The notes under the pieces: model-generated
What the model was told of the DNA's origin: nothing
Databases searched by the model: none
Seen by the model: the letters and a program-made list of their open reading frames with translations, nothing else
From: an uncultured Flavobacteriales bacterium
Lineage (GTDB): Bacteria > Bacteroidota > Bacteroidia > Flavobacteriales_D > Sanyastnellaceae
Length of the DNA stretch: 64,000 nt
Assembly (NCBI GenBank): GCA_937974555.1
Contig: CALJKR010000061.1
Coordinates: forward strand, 62,001-126,000
Direction: 5' to 3'
In this document: positions 50,581 through 60,200 of the stretch, piece by piece
Position numbering within the stretch: position 1 is the stretch's first letter
Layout of the letters: each line of letters opens with the position of its first letter
Program-made: the position numbers and the translations under genes

Positions 50581-53013
50581 ATGGAAGATAATTTTTTCAA
50601 TTTAATCCCTGAAGATTTGGCTGATCACGAGTTTATTCCGTTGATCTCAGCAGAGGATGAGGATGCGATGGACAGGGAAGAGACACCAGAGGTTCTTCCG
50701 ATATTGCCTTTGCGCAATACCGTTTTATTTCCTGGGGTAGTGATTCCAATTACCGTAGGTCGTGACAAAAGCATTAGATTGATTCAAGAGGCCAACAAAG
50801 GTCAAAAGACCATCGGCGTTGTTGCACAGCGCAATCCCGATATCGATGAACCAACCTTTGAAGACCTATTTACCATTGGAACGCAAGCCAAGATCATTCG
50901 AATGTTGAAAATGCCGGATGGCAATACAACCGTTATTCTACAAGGTAAAAAACGATTTGAGATTCAAGGCGTTGTTTCCTTGGAGCCATACTACAAAGCG
51001 CAAGTGCGCGAGTTTCCTGAATTGAATCGAGACGATAGCAACAAGGAACAGCAGGCATTGTTTGAATCCATGAAGGAGCAAGCCTTGAAGGTTATTCAAA
51101 TTTCACCTGAGATTCCCAGTGAGGCCAGTGTCGCTATCAAGAATATCAATAGTCTTAGTTTTTTAACCAATTTCATATCCTCCAACATGAAAGCTCAGGT
51201 AGAGCAAAAGCAAAGCATGTTAGAGGTGGCAGATTTGCAAGAAAGGTCAAGATTGGTACTGGAGCATCTCTCCAAGGAGATTCAGATGCTGGAGATGAAA
51301 AATGAGATTCACAAAAAGGTACACACCGATATTTCGAAACAACAGCGGGAGTATTTTTTACAGCAGCAGATCAAGCAAATTCAAGAGGAGTTGGGTTCCA
51401 ATCCAGTCAAAGAAGAGATAGAAGAGAAAAGAGCCCGCGCTGCGCAAAAAGTTTGGAGTGAAGAGGTGCAGAAAGTATTCTACAAAGAATTGGGGAAATT
51501 GGAAAGAATGAATCCCCAGGCCGGAGAATACAGTGTTCAAGCCAATTACATTGATCTTTTGTTGGACTTGCCTTGGCAGGAATATTCAGATGATAATTTT
51601 GACCTTAAACATGCCAAATCTATTTTGGACAGGGACCATTTTGGAATGGAAAAGGTCAAAGATCGAATCATTGAACACTTGGCAGTTTTGAAGATTAAAG
51701 GGGATATGAAATCACCGATCATTTGTTTGTATGGCCCTCCGGGTGTTGGTAAAACTTCTTTGGGTAAGAGTATTGCGGAGGCCTTGGGAAGGAAATATGT
51801 TCGAATGGCATTGGGTGGTTTGCATGATGAAGCAGAGATCCGTGGTCACCGCAAAACGTATATTGGGGCAATGCCTGGGAGGGTCCTCCAGAGTTTAAAG
51901 AAATCTGGAACCGGAAACCCCTTGTTTGTCTTGGATGAAATCGACAAAATAGGCCAGGGCATGCATGGTGATCCATCGAGTGCCTTGCTTGAAGTTTTGG
52001 ATCCCGAACAGAATCATGCATTTTATGACAACTATGTTGAAATGGATTATGATTTATCCAAGGTAATGTTTATTGCCACGTGCAATAGCTTGTCGTCAAT
52101 ACAGCCCGCATTGCGGGACCGATTGGAAATAATAGAGGTTTCTGGTTACACCGTGGAAGAGAAAATGGAAATTGCCAAACGTCATTTGCTTCCTAAGTTG
52201 TTAAAAGAAAATGGGCTGACGGAATCTAAAATCCAATTCTCTGATGAAGTTTTGGTTCAATTGATTGAAGAATATACCAATGAGAGTGGCGTTCGTTCTC
52301 TGGAAAAAAGAATGGGGAAACTGATTAGAAATCGCGCCAAGCAAATAGCATTGGAAGAGAAATTCTCCAAAGTGCTTAAACGCTCGGATGTAGTTCAAGT
52401 TTTAGGCCCCAGCTATGAAAAAGATCGATATACAGATAATGATGTTGCCGGTGTTGTAACAGGATTGGCATGGACACCAACGGGTGGAGATATTTTATTT
52501 ATTGAAACCAGTTTGACTGTAGGAAAAGGCAAATTGACTTTGACAGGAAACTTGGGTGATGTGATGAAGGAATCTGCGGTTATTGCGTTGGAATATCTAA
52601 AAGCGCATGCAGAGGTTATCGGTATGGACTACAAGGCATTTGATGAGCACAATGTACACATTCACGTCCCACAAGGAGCCATCCCCAAGGATGGTCCAAG
52701 CGCTGGAATTACCATGCTAACGGCATTGGCTTCTGCATTCACCCAGCGAAAAGTCAAGAAATTTTTAGCCATGACTGGTGAAATCACTTTGCGCGGAAAG
52801 GTTCTTCCGGTAGGTGGAATCAAAGAAAAGATTCTGGCAGCCAAGCGAGCGGGTATCAAGGAGATTATCCTTTGTGAAAAGAATAGAAAGGACATTGAAG
52901 AGATTAATGAACGATACCTGAAAGGATTGAAATTCCACTTTGTAGAAGAGATGTATCAGGTATTGGAAATCGCATTGCTAAAAGAAAAAGCAAGTCGCTT
53001 CCGTTGGCAATAA
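50581..53013 (+). CDS. lon: ATP-dependent protease Lon
   Basis: Lon degrades misfolded and regulatory proteins in the cytoplasm. The 810-aa protein has the N-terminal LON substrate domain (LPILPLRNTVLFPGVVIPI, about 40-58), a coiled coil, the AAA+ domain with Walker A GPPGVGKTS (about 385-393) and Walker B LFVLDEIDKI, and the protease domain with catalytic S707 (KDGPSAGIT) and K750. I saw no TAnnTTTG box close upstream; an inverted repeat lies there. Confidence 0.97.
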   Translation: MEDNFFNLIPEDLADHEFIPLISAEDEDAMDREETPEVLPILPLRNTVLFPGVVIPITVGRDKSIRLIQEANKGQKTIGVVAQRNPDIDEPTFEDLFTIGTQAKIIRMLKMPDGNTTVILQGKKRFEIQGVVSLEPYYKAQVREFPELNRDDSNKEQQALFESMKEQALKVIQISPEIPSEASVAIKNINSLSFLTNFISSNMKAQVEQKQSMLEVADLQERSRLVLEHLSKEIQMLEMKNEIHKKVHTDISKQQREYFLQQQIKQIQEELGSNPVKEEIEEKRARAAQKVWSEEVQKVFYKELGKLERMNPQAGEYSVQANYIDLLLDLPWQEYSDDNFDLKHAKSILDRDHFGMEKVKDRIIEHLAVLKIKGDMKSPIICLYGPPGVGKTSLGKSIAEALGRKYVRMALGGLHDEAEIRGHRKTYIGAMPGRVLQSLKKSGTGNPLFVLDEIDKIGQGMHGDPSSALLEVLDPEQNHAFYDNYVEMDYDLSKVMFIATCNSLSSIQPALRDRLEIIEVSGYTVEEKMEIAKRHLLPKLLKENGLTESKIQFSDEVLVQLIEEYTNESGVRSLEKRMGKLIRNRAKQIALEEKFSKVLKRSDVVQVLGPSYEKDRYTDNDVAGVVTGLAWTPTGGDILFIETSLTVGKGKLTLTGNLGDVMKESAVIALEYLKAHAEVIGMDYKAFDEHNVHIHVPQGAIPKDGPSAGITMLTALASAFTQRKVKKFLAMTGEITLRGKVLPVGGIKEKILAAKRAGIKEIILCEKNRKDIEEINERYLKGLKFHFVEEMYQVLEIALLKEKASRFRWQ

Positions 53014-53041
53014 AAGAAATAGATCGACGTTGGTTTTGCAG

Positions 53042-54043
53042 ATGAAAAAGATAGTATTGGTTTGTTCGGTTTTAATCACCGCCTTCTTGCACGCGCAAAC
53101 GGTGAGTACGAATAGTTTTCCTTCTGCTGGATTGTCTTTTTCGCCATTTAGCATTGCCACGGGCGGTCAGGTTATTTCGCATCCCAACGCTCATTTGGGA
53201 TTGTACACAGACAATCCGGCGTTGTTGGACAGTATCTCTGATAGGAAGTTGCAATTGTCCTATACCCGGCATTTGGCCAAGACCAATGCTACCCAGGTTT
53301 TTTACGCTCGGCATAGCAAGGGAAGCAATTTCTCCTTTGCATACGGAATCAAATATTTCGGATTTGGAGAAATGGGCAAGTATGATGAGTTGGGTGCATA
53401 TTTGGGTGATTTGAAAGCCATGGACGGCTGTGCCAAAGGAATAGCCTCATTTGCATTGGACTCCAATTGGACATTGGGTGGAGCAAGTTCCCTGGTTTTG
53501 TCTCAAATTGATCGCAACACCATGTTGGCGCAGACCTTTGATTTTGGGGCGCATTATCTGAAAAGAAAGGGCAATTGGACTTTTGATGTATTGCTTAGAA
53601 ATGTCGGTTTTAAATACGGAGGAAGTGGAATTAAAAGTCAATACGAAATTCCAACGCAATGGCAGTTGGGTTTTTCCAAAAAGCCTAAAAACGCCCCATT
53701 TCGTTTGATGGTAACGTTGAATCAGTTGCATGAGTTACGGAACCCCTCCACTCCGGTGGTGTATGCTTCACAGGAGCCCAAATGGATTTCAGGAGATCAA
53801 CTGATGCGACGCGCAACCATTGGAACTGAAGTAATGTTGGGCAATTTGCATTTTATGGCTGGATATAATTACCAACGTCGGGCAGATTTGCGATTGACTC
53901 AGGCCCCAGGTCTTTCAGGTATTTCAATGGGATTGGGCATTTATACCCAGCGTTGGCAAATCACTTACGCATGGTCCAAGTACCATACATCTGCCGGAGT
54001 GAGTGGATTTCAACTCATTTTTCAGCCATTTTCCTCTTTGTAA
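53042..54043 (+). CDS. porQ: Type IX secretion system protein PorQ
   Basis: PorQ is an outer-membrane beta-barrel of the type IX machinery, linked to cargo attachment. The 333-aa product has a signal peptide (MKKIVLVCSVLITAFLHAQ) and the family pattern SFPSAGLSFSPFSIATGGQVIS, then DNPALLDS and a beta-rich body. The ATG at 53042 is preferred over the TTG at 53030. It follows lon after 28 nt. Its presence fits the seven T9SS cargo proteins in the window. Confidence 0.9.
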   Translation: MKKIVLVCSVLITAFLHAQTVSTNSFPSAGLSFSPFSIATGGQVISHPNAHLGLYTDNPALLDSISDRKLQLSYTRHLAKTNATQVFYARHSKGSNFSFAYGIKYFGFGEMGKYDELGAYLGDLKAMDGCAKGIASFALDSNWTLGGASSLVLSQIDRNTMLAQTFDFGAHYLKRKGNWTFDVLLRNVGFKYGGSGIKSQYEIPTQWQLGFSKKPKNAPFRLMVTLNQLHELRNPSTPVVYASQEPKWISGDQLMRRATIGTEVMLGNLHFMAGYNYQRRADLRLTQAPGLSGISMGLGIYTQRWQITYAWSKYHTSAGVSGFQLIFQPFSSL

Positions 54044-54064
54044 AAATAGTACTTCAACCTTTTT

Positions 54065-54072
54065 TACTTTTG
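54065..54072 (+). promoter_or_regulatory. -7 box (TACTTTTG) of def, 4 nt from the ATG
   Basis: This is a perfect TAnnTTTG box, with CACC before the ATG at 54077. The box sequence is identical to that of mnmA. Confidence 0.62.
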
Positions 54073-54076
54073 CACC

Positions 54077-54646
54077 ATGATATTACCGATTGTCGCGTAC
54101 GGAGATCCCGTATTGAAAAAGAAAGCTGTAGAGATTGATCAAAATTATTCAGGTCTAAAAGATCTGGTGAATAATATGTTTGAAACGATGAATCGTGCAA
54201 GTGGAGTAGGATTGGCTGCACCGCAGGTAGGATTGGCAATACGACTTTTTGTAATTGATCTAACCCCTTACGGGGAAGGTGAAGATGCTGATCCCGACTG
54301 TAAAGACTTTAAACGCGTTTTTATCAACCCCATCATTTATGAAGAAGAAGGTGAAGAGTGGGGAATGGAAGAAGGTTGTTTGAGTTTGCCCCATTTGCGT
54401 CTTGAAATTTTCAGAAAGCCCATTGTTAAGATTGAGTATTACGACGAGAATTGGGATTTGTACGAAGAGGAGTTGGATGGATTCCCAGCTCGAGTGGTTC
54501 AGCATGAATATGATCACTTGGAAGGAATTCTTTTGCCTGATCGAGTTTCTTCGATGAAACGAACACTCATCAAAAGCAAATTGAATAATATCGCCAAAGG
54601 AAATGTTAGTGTCAATTATAAAATGAAATTTGCCAATGTTCTCTAA
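54077..54646 (+). CDS. def: Peptide deformylase
   Basis: Def removes the N-formyl group from nascent proteins. The 189-aa enzyme has all three motifs: GVGLAAPQVG (43-52), EEGCLSLP with metal ligand C101, and QHEYDHL with H143, E144 and H147. The next gene starts 11 nt inside it. Confidence 0.97.
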   Translation: MILPIVAYGDPVLKKKAVEIDQNYSGLKDLVNNMFETMNRASGVGLAAPQVGLAIRLFVIDLTPYGEGEDADPDCKDFKRVFINPIIYEEEGEEWGMEEGCLSLPHLRLEIFRKPIVKIEYYDENWDLYEEELDGFPARVVQHEYDHLEGILLPDRVSSMKRTLIKSKLNNIAKGNVSVNYKMKFANVL

Positions 54647-55190
54647 GTGTTCTTTAAGATTTTCGATCCTTTTTTGGGGAATTTCGATCATAGTATTTTC
54701 ATGCTCTTCGCCTTCAAATAGAACCCCGGAGCAGGAAGATTTATTGAGTCAAATCAACACATTGTCTAAAGAGGTATATCAAAATGAAAAGCCCATTGAT
54801 ATCCCCAAAGGAGAGGAGTTATTGAAATATTTGACCCAGTATACCAACGCCTACCGAGAGGATTCAATGTCTGCTGTTTTTTTATTGGACGGAGCACAAT
54901 TGGCTGCCAGTATGGGGAAATACCAGAAGGCCATTGATTTATTATTGAATTATGCAGAACACCCTAAGGCAAGTAAATTAGATTACGCCACTTACTTGGT
55001 CGGGTATGAGTATGATGCTCATTTGAAACAACCAGCCAATGCTGAGAAGTATTATCGAGCAACCATTGAGCGATACCCCGATTCACAATGGGCAAAAACA
55101 GCCAATCAGAGTTTACAATGGTTGGGATTATCGGATGAAGAGATGTTGAAACGATTGGAAGAAATCAATTCAAGTCCTAACGCACAATAA
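54636..55190 (+). CDS. TPR-like lipoprotein
   Basis: The 184-aa product has a lipoprotein signal peptide with the lipobox IVFSC (Cys about residue 21). A helical TPR-like domain follows (AVFLLDGAQLAASMGKYQKAIDLLLNY, PANAEKYYRATIERYPDSQWAKTA). It resembles periplasmic outer-membrane assembly lipoproteins in style only; no family is claimed. The ATG at 54636 overlaps the def stop by 11 nt. The 3' end overlaps the convergent T9SS gene by 14 bp. Confidence 0.85.
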   Translation: MFSKCSLRFSILFWGISIIVFSCSSPSNRTPEQEDLLSQINTLSKEVYQNEKPIDIPKGEELLKYLTQYTNAYREDSMSAVFLLDGAQLAASMGKYQKAIDLLLNYAEHPKASKLDYATYLVGYEYDAHLKQPANAEKYYRATIERYPDSQWAKTANQSLQWLGLSDEEMLKRLEEINSSPNAQ

Positions 55191-57198
55191 TTACATTTCC
55201 TGAATATACTTTGGGTTCAACATCACCGTAGAGCCAGACCTTTATTTTCCAGGTGTAAACCCCGTCTTTCACGTAGTAATCACCCTCATTGGAATTGCCA
55301 TACCATGCTTCCTTGTGGTTATCCGTTTCAAAAATTAACTCGCCATCTCGATTGAAAATCATCATGGCGTATTTGGCCAACTCACGTTCACTGTCCATAA
55401 CGGGTCTAAACCCATCATTTAACCCATCTTGATCAGGCGTATATGCATTGGGCATATACAGTTTAAATCCAGAGCTGACCGTAACGAAATCGCAAATTTT
55501 GGTTGAACATAAGTTTTCATCTACTGCAGTAATACAAACTTGAAATTCTGCTGGAACGGTATTGGCAAAGTAATGGGTAGGGTTGAATTCAACGGCTCCT
55601 GTTCCATCACCAAAATCCCAAACCACGGATTCAACTGCGGTGTTTCCCGCAATGAAATTCACTTCAGGATTGGCTATGTCCGGATTTTGGGGCATAAACC
55701 CAAAGCTCATGTACGGGTTGGGAAAAGGACAGATATAATCTGTTCTCCACAGGGTATCTCTGCAACCAAATTCATTGAGCGAAGCGAGAGCAACGTCATA
55801 GCAATATGCGTTTTCAAATACATGTTGGTAAACAGCATTATTGGTAGGAAAGGATTGGCCATTGATAATCCAATGGCGATCTGAAATATTGCCTGGCGTT
55901 AAATCCGTAAGTTGAATCATCAAAGGAACACAACCTTGAGTGGTGTCCGTAGTAATATGCAAATTGGGTAAAAAATCAATGACAACATCAAATTGCGAGG
56001 TAACGGCGCATGTACCGGTTGGTGTATAATTGATTGTATGCAATCCAGGAGTTAAAAGTTGGGGATTGAGATTCCCATTTTGATCAATTGCATTGAAATC
56101 GGTGTTCCAAATTCCACCTTGAATATCACTTGAATATGATTGTAATGGAGCATTGTTGCACATGGAATTAGGTCCTGTAATTTGAGCAATAACTTCAGGT
56201 TCAACATCAACGGTAACCGATGTGGAGGCATTACAGCCTGAAGCGCCCAAGGTAGGCGTGAAAGTAACTGTGTAATTGGTAACAACAGAGATGTCTTGAG
56301 CACTGGGGATGAAAGTATTATTCATCATCATTGAAGGCGTACTACAAGTCCAGATTCCTTGCGATGGACTGGCTTGGAAATCAAAGGGAGATCCATTTTC
56401 ACAAACCGAGGAAACGGGAGTGTTGATTGTGGCGGTGATGGTTCCCGTATAGATGGTGTCTAGGGCTATACTGCAACCTTGATTGTTGATGTATTCAAAT
56501 CCTACAGGACTTTGGTTGGATATTCCTGTGATAGTAAAATTTTGATTATAACTAATGTTGTTGGGCGCAATGGAAACATTGGGATAATTGTTTTGAAGTG
56601 TAATTGTGCCACTGGGATTGCCAGGCAGGGCTACAGAAAAAATCAAAGCGTTGTTCGCACAATCTTCTGATGTGGTAATAGCGGGTTTGGGTTGAAGTGA
56701 AATGGTATAGGTGGTTGAAGCATCGAGATCAGGATTTCCATTAACGCCGTTGACATAAGGGACGTTGTTTTGTACACTGTAAATGGTAATCACTTGTAGA
56801 AAGAAACTGGTTGTAGTAGTTAAATTGTTTGGGATGGGCGGGGGGAGGGTATTGACTAAATCCGAGTAAGAAATGGTGATGGGACTAAAAAATGCGGCTT
56901 GATTTTGAAGTTGAATAAAGGCAAGAAGGTTGGGGTCGTTCAACACATCATTGTTGGTGTAACTTGGTGCAGCTCCAAATACAGCTATCCCAATCCCCGG
57001 GCTGTACACAACCCCAGGCACAGACATGTCAGATGGAGGAGTGACAGGGCCAAGGATATTGACTAGCAATTGCTCTCCAGGACAAAGTATTTGATTAGAT
57101 AGATTGTCGTTGAAGGCAACATTGGCCATGTTGGCTTGAGTCCATGAAGCCGAGGACAAGATGAGTACACTTCCAAGAATCAAAACAAAATTCTTCAT
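55177..57198 (-). CDS. Secreted PKD protein with T9SS type B sorting domain
   Basis: The 673-aa protein has a signal peptide (residues 1-20), beta-sandwich repeats of the Ig-like kind and PKD domains near 430-580 (VVWDFGDGTGAVEFNPTH). The C-terminal type B sorting domain runs from MPNAYTPDQDGLNDGF to YSGNVIIVR. No enzyme motif is seen. It is a likely surface or adhesion protein. A weak TAATTTTA box is 4 nt before the ATG. Confidence 0.88.
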   Translation of the reverse strand: MKNFVLILGSVLILSSASWTQANMANVAFNDNLSNQILCPGEQLLVNILGPVTPPSDMSVPGVVYSPGIGIAVFGAAPSYTNNDVLNDPNLLAFIQLQNQAAFFSPITISYSDLVNTLPPPIPNNLTTTTSFFLQVITIYSVQNNVPYVNGVNGNPDLDASTTYTISLQPKPAITTSEDCANNALIFSVALPGNPSGTITLQNNYPNVSIAPNNISYNQNFTITGISNQSPVGFEYINNQGCSIALDTIYTGTITATINTPVSSVCENGSPFDFQASPSQGIWTCSTPSMMMNNTFIPSAQDISVVTNYTVTFTPTLGASGCNASTSVTVDVEPEVIAQITGPNSMCNNAPLQSYSSDIQGGIWNTDFNAIDQNGNLNPQLLTPGLHTINYTPTGTCAVTSQFDVVIDFLPNLHITTDTTQGCVPLMIQLTDLTPGNISDRHWIINGQSFPTNNAVYQHVFENAYCYDVALASLNEFGCRDTLWRTDYICPFPNPYMSFGFMPQNPDIANPEVNFIAGNTAVESVVWDFGDGTGAVEFNPTHYFANTVPAEFQVCITAVDENLCSTKICDFVTVSSGFKLYMPNAYTPDQDGLNDGFRPVMDSERELAKYAMMIFNRDGELIFETDNHKEAWYGNSNEGDYYVKDGVYTWKIKVWLYGDVEPKVYSGNVIIVR

Positions 57199-57202
57199 TT
57201 AC

Positions 57203-57210
57203 TAAAATTA
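57203..57210 (-). promoter_or_regulatory. Weak -7-like box (TAATTTTA) of the 673-aa T9SS gene
   Basis: This is one base away from TAnnTTTG and again 4 nt (GTAA) from the ATG at 57198. It follows directly on the terminator of the upstream gene. Confidence 0.35.
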
Positions 57211-57213
57211 GGG

Positions 57214-57252
57214 GTAAAAAAAAAACTTCCCGATAGACATATCGGGAAGTTT
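57214..57252 (-). terminator. Terminator of the 1659-aa T9SS gene
   Basis: AAACTTCCCGATA and TATCGGGAAGTTT form a 12-13 bp perfect stem around GACA/TGTC. On the minus strand the stem is followed by a T-run of about ten bases, a very strong terminator for the gene ending at 57277. Confidence 0.93.
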
Positions 57253-57276
57253 CAACTATTCATCGTGTACAACCAA

Positions 57277-60200
57277 CTATCGAATCACGGTCACAGAACC
57301 TTTGAAGAGTTGTGTGTCGTCTAATCCTTCCAAGGTTACTTCCATGGTCCAATGGTATACACCACTGTTGACATAGTAATCTTTGAGGGTGTTGGAGTTG
57401 GCATTCCAATATTCGTTTAGGTCGTTGGTTTCAAAAATCACATTGCCCCAGCGATCGAAAATTCTGAACAAATAAACGGTTACTCGCTCATACCCAGAAA
57501 TCACTGGGCGAAGAGCTTCATTTAAATTGTCTTGGTCTGCAGTAATAGCAGAAGGCATGTAAACAGCAAATCCTTCTTTGATAATTACGTTGTTACAGAA
57601 TTCATTGATACAACCATTAAGGTCGGTTCCTTGCAGACAAACTTCGTATGTACCGGGTTCAGTGACCGCGGAGAAGTTAAAGGTAGTAATCTGGCCTGCG
57701 CCCGTTCCATATCCTGCATAATCCCAGTCCCATTGAGCCAAAGGAGAAGCAGAGTTATTGATAAATTGGAACAAAGGGTTGTCCATGGTTACAGAGGAGG
57801 GTGTGGAGTAGAAGGATACTTCTGGTAAAGGGAAAACCTCCAAAAGATTGTTGTAGCTGGTGGTGTCGATACAACCGTTTTCATCTTGAATAATTAAACG
57901 AATGTCATACATGCCAGGAGCAGACAATTCAGGGGAGAATCCGGAGCAATCACCATTTACATCCTCCGTTCCGTTGACAAACCAGCGACAATTGGTATTG
58001 GTACCGGCGCTTACGCTGGCATTGCTCATGTCGAAAACATAAGGTGTACAACCGTCAGGATCCACCACTGTTACAACGGCATTTGTGGTGTCGTGAACAA
58101 CCAAGGGAACAGGAATTTGTGAAACCTTTCCACATTGCACGTTGGGCGCATTGGCAATATCATACCATAGGTCGTAGTTACCAGCGCCCAAAATGGTAGG
58201 ATTCACATTGTTTAAACCTATAACTCCGTTGTCATTGCTGTATGTATCCGTCGCGGGATCATAGGTTCCAGCGTGCCATTGACCACCAGCGGGCGAACCA
58301 TTGGTGGTTAGGTTGATCATGGCACTGTTGGTACATTTACTCAAGTTGCCTGTAGTAGTTGGGAAGTAGTCATCCAAAACAGCAATTTGAATATAATCTG
58401 ATTCAATGCTGCAGCCTGGGGCAGGAATGTTGGGTGTAAATGATACTTGCAAATTGTTGGCATAAGGGGCAACACCGGGGTTGCTGTTGATCAAGTCGTA
58501 ACTGGGCGTAAACAATCCGGTTGCATCATCGAAATAGGCAGTGAGCGGTGTCGTTAATAGGTTGCCGTTCCATGATAAGTTCCAAGTTCCGGGAATCGCG
58601 ACATTACCCAAACCAACGCCCAATCCTGTAAATTGAAGTTGATCGGCTACGTTGTTTGATGCGCACTGCACAATTTGTCCAGGGACTGTAGCTGCAGGAC
58701 TTGTTACACCGTTGACGATTTGACCAACGACACCTTCTGTAGGTCCAACAAAGGGAGTAGAGGTGAAGTTGGCAGTACAACCATAGGTATCCTGAATATT
58801 TACATTGAGTACATTTCCTGTGACCATATTGCCATAGGTGAAGAATCCACCAGAATAGTTGTTACCATTGTATGTAGTGGTTGCATCGTTGGCCAAATTG
58901 CTTTGTGCATTATTTAATAATGCGTTGGCGGGATTGTCATTTACAATGGTCCAGTTGAATGGATAATTTCCTGATTCGGCTTGGAAAATCATCAATCCGT
59001 TCAAGCAGTCTTGTCCCACTTGCGCGGTTGTGATGGGTGGCGGAAGAACGATGGTCCATTCTGCTGAAATTGCACCACAAGGATCTGAGACAAGCGGATT
59101 GAAGCTTGGACCGAAACCTGTTTCAAACAAGGGTGGCAAGTATGAGTCGATGGTCGCATCATAATAGCCTGAGATGTTTGTAGGCAAAGTTCCCAAAGCT
59201 CCGGGATTATAAACAGTAATGATTCGTGCACCAAAGATCACGGGCTCGTCACCAACCACTACCGGCAGATTCAATAAATTGACAATTTGGTTGGCAGAAG
59301 TAAATGCAGCGTCGTACGTAAAAGTCAGATCATTGATGGTTGGGGTTGCTGCAGTGAAATCAAAATCTTCTACAGACCAAAGGACTTGCTGCGTTGGATC
59401 ATTGAGATCATAGAACACCAAGCCCAATCCGCGCTGATGTGGTTTCATTACGGGATTATTGGCGGCATCTGTTTCATACGCAACGGAAGGCGGTGTGAAG
59501 TTGTCATTTGAATTCCAGTTCAAGCTTGCACCTGGGGTACAGATGGCAATTTGGTTGTTACCCGCAACCGTAGTGGATGCGATGGAAGTAGTGAAAGTGC
59601 CTGCGTTGGGATTGCAACCGCAATCACCAGGCACAACAAAGTCAACCGTGGCTTGACATGGCGTAATTACATTGTTGAACTCCGCCAAGATGGTTGCTGT
59701 GTAGGCTTGGGTAAGGCCACCGGCGGTAGGTGGAACTTGTACTGTAATATTGGGAATGGTGATTGTTCCATTGGTCGGTACCACAGGAGTGGCAGGAGAT
59801 AATGCCTGATTACCACCATTGGGAACTGGTGAAAACGACATGTTGAAAGTGGCACCCGCAGGATTGTTGTTGATGGTCATTTCTAGATCCATCACAAAGT
59901 AGTTGCTGTATCCCAAACATTCAGAGATATTGGTTACCGTAAAGTCAGTAATAGAACAAGCACATTGCGTTGGGTTTAAATATTCAAATGAACCAACATA
60001 CGGTATAGCAGGGTCTGCCGCAGATACCACGGGTGAGTTGTATGTGCATCCACCAGTAATAAATGAAAAAGTGAATTCGTGATCTACAGCAGGAACATCC
60101 ATAACCGTCACAGGAATGATACCACTAGCAGGAACCGAAGCGATGGGCAACCAGTTGGCACTGGCTCCATTGGGGTTGCCGGCAATGTTTACGTTAACTG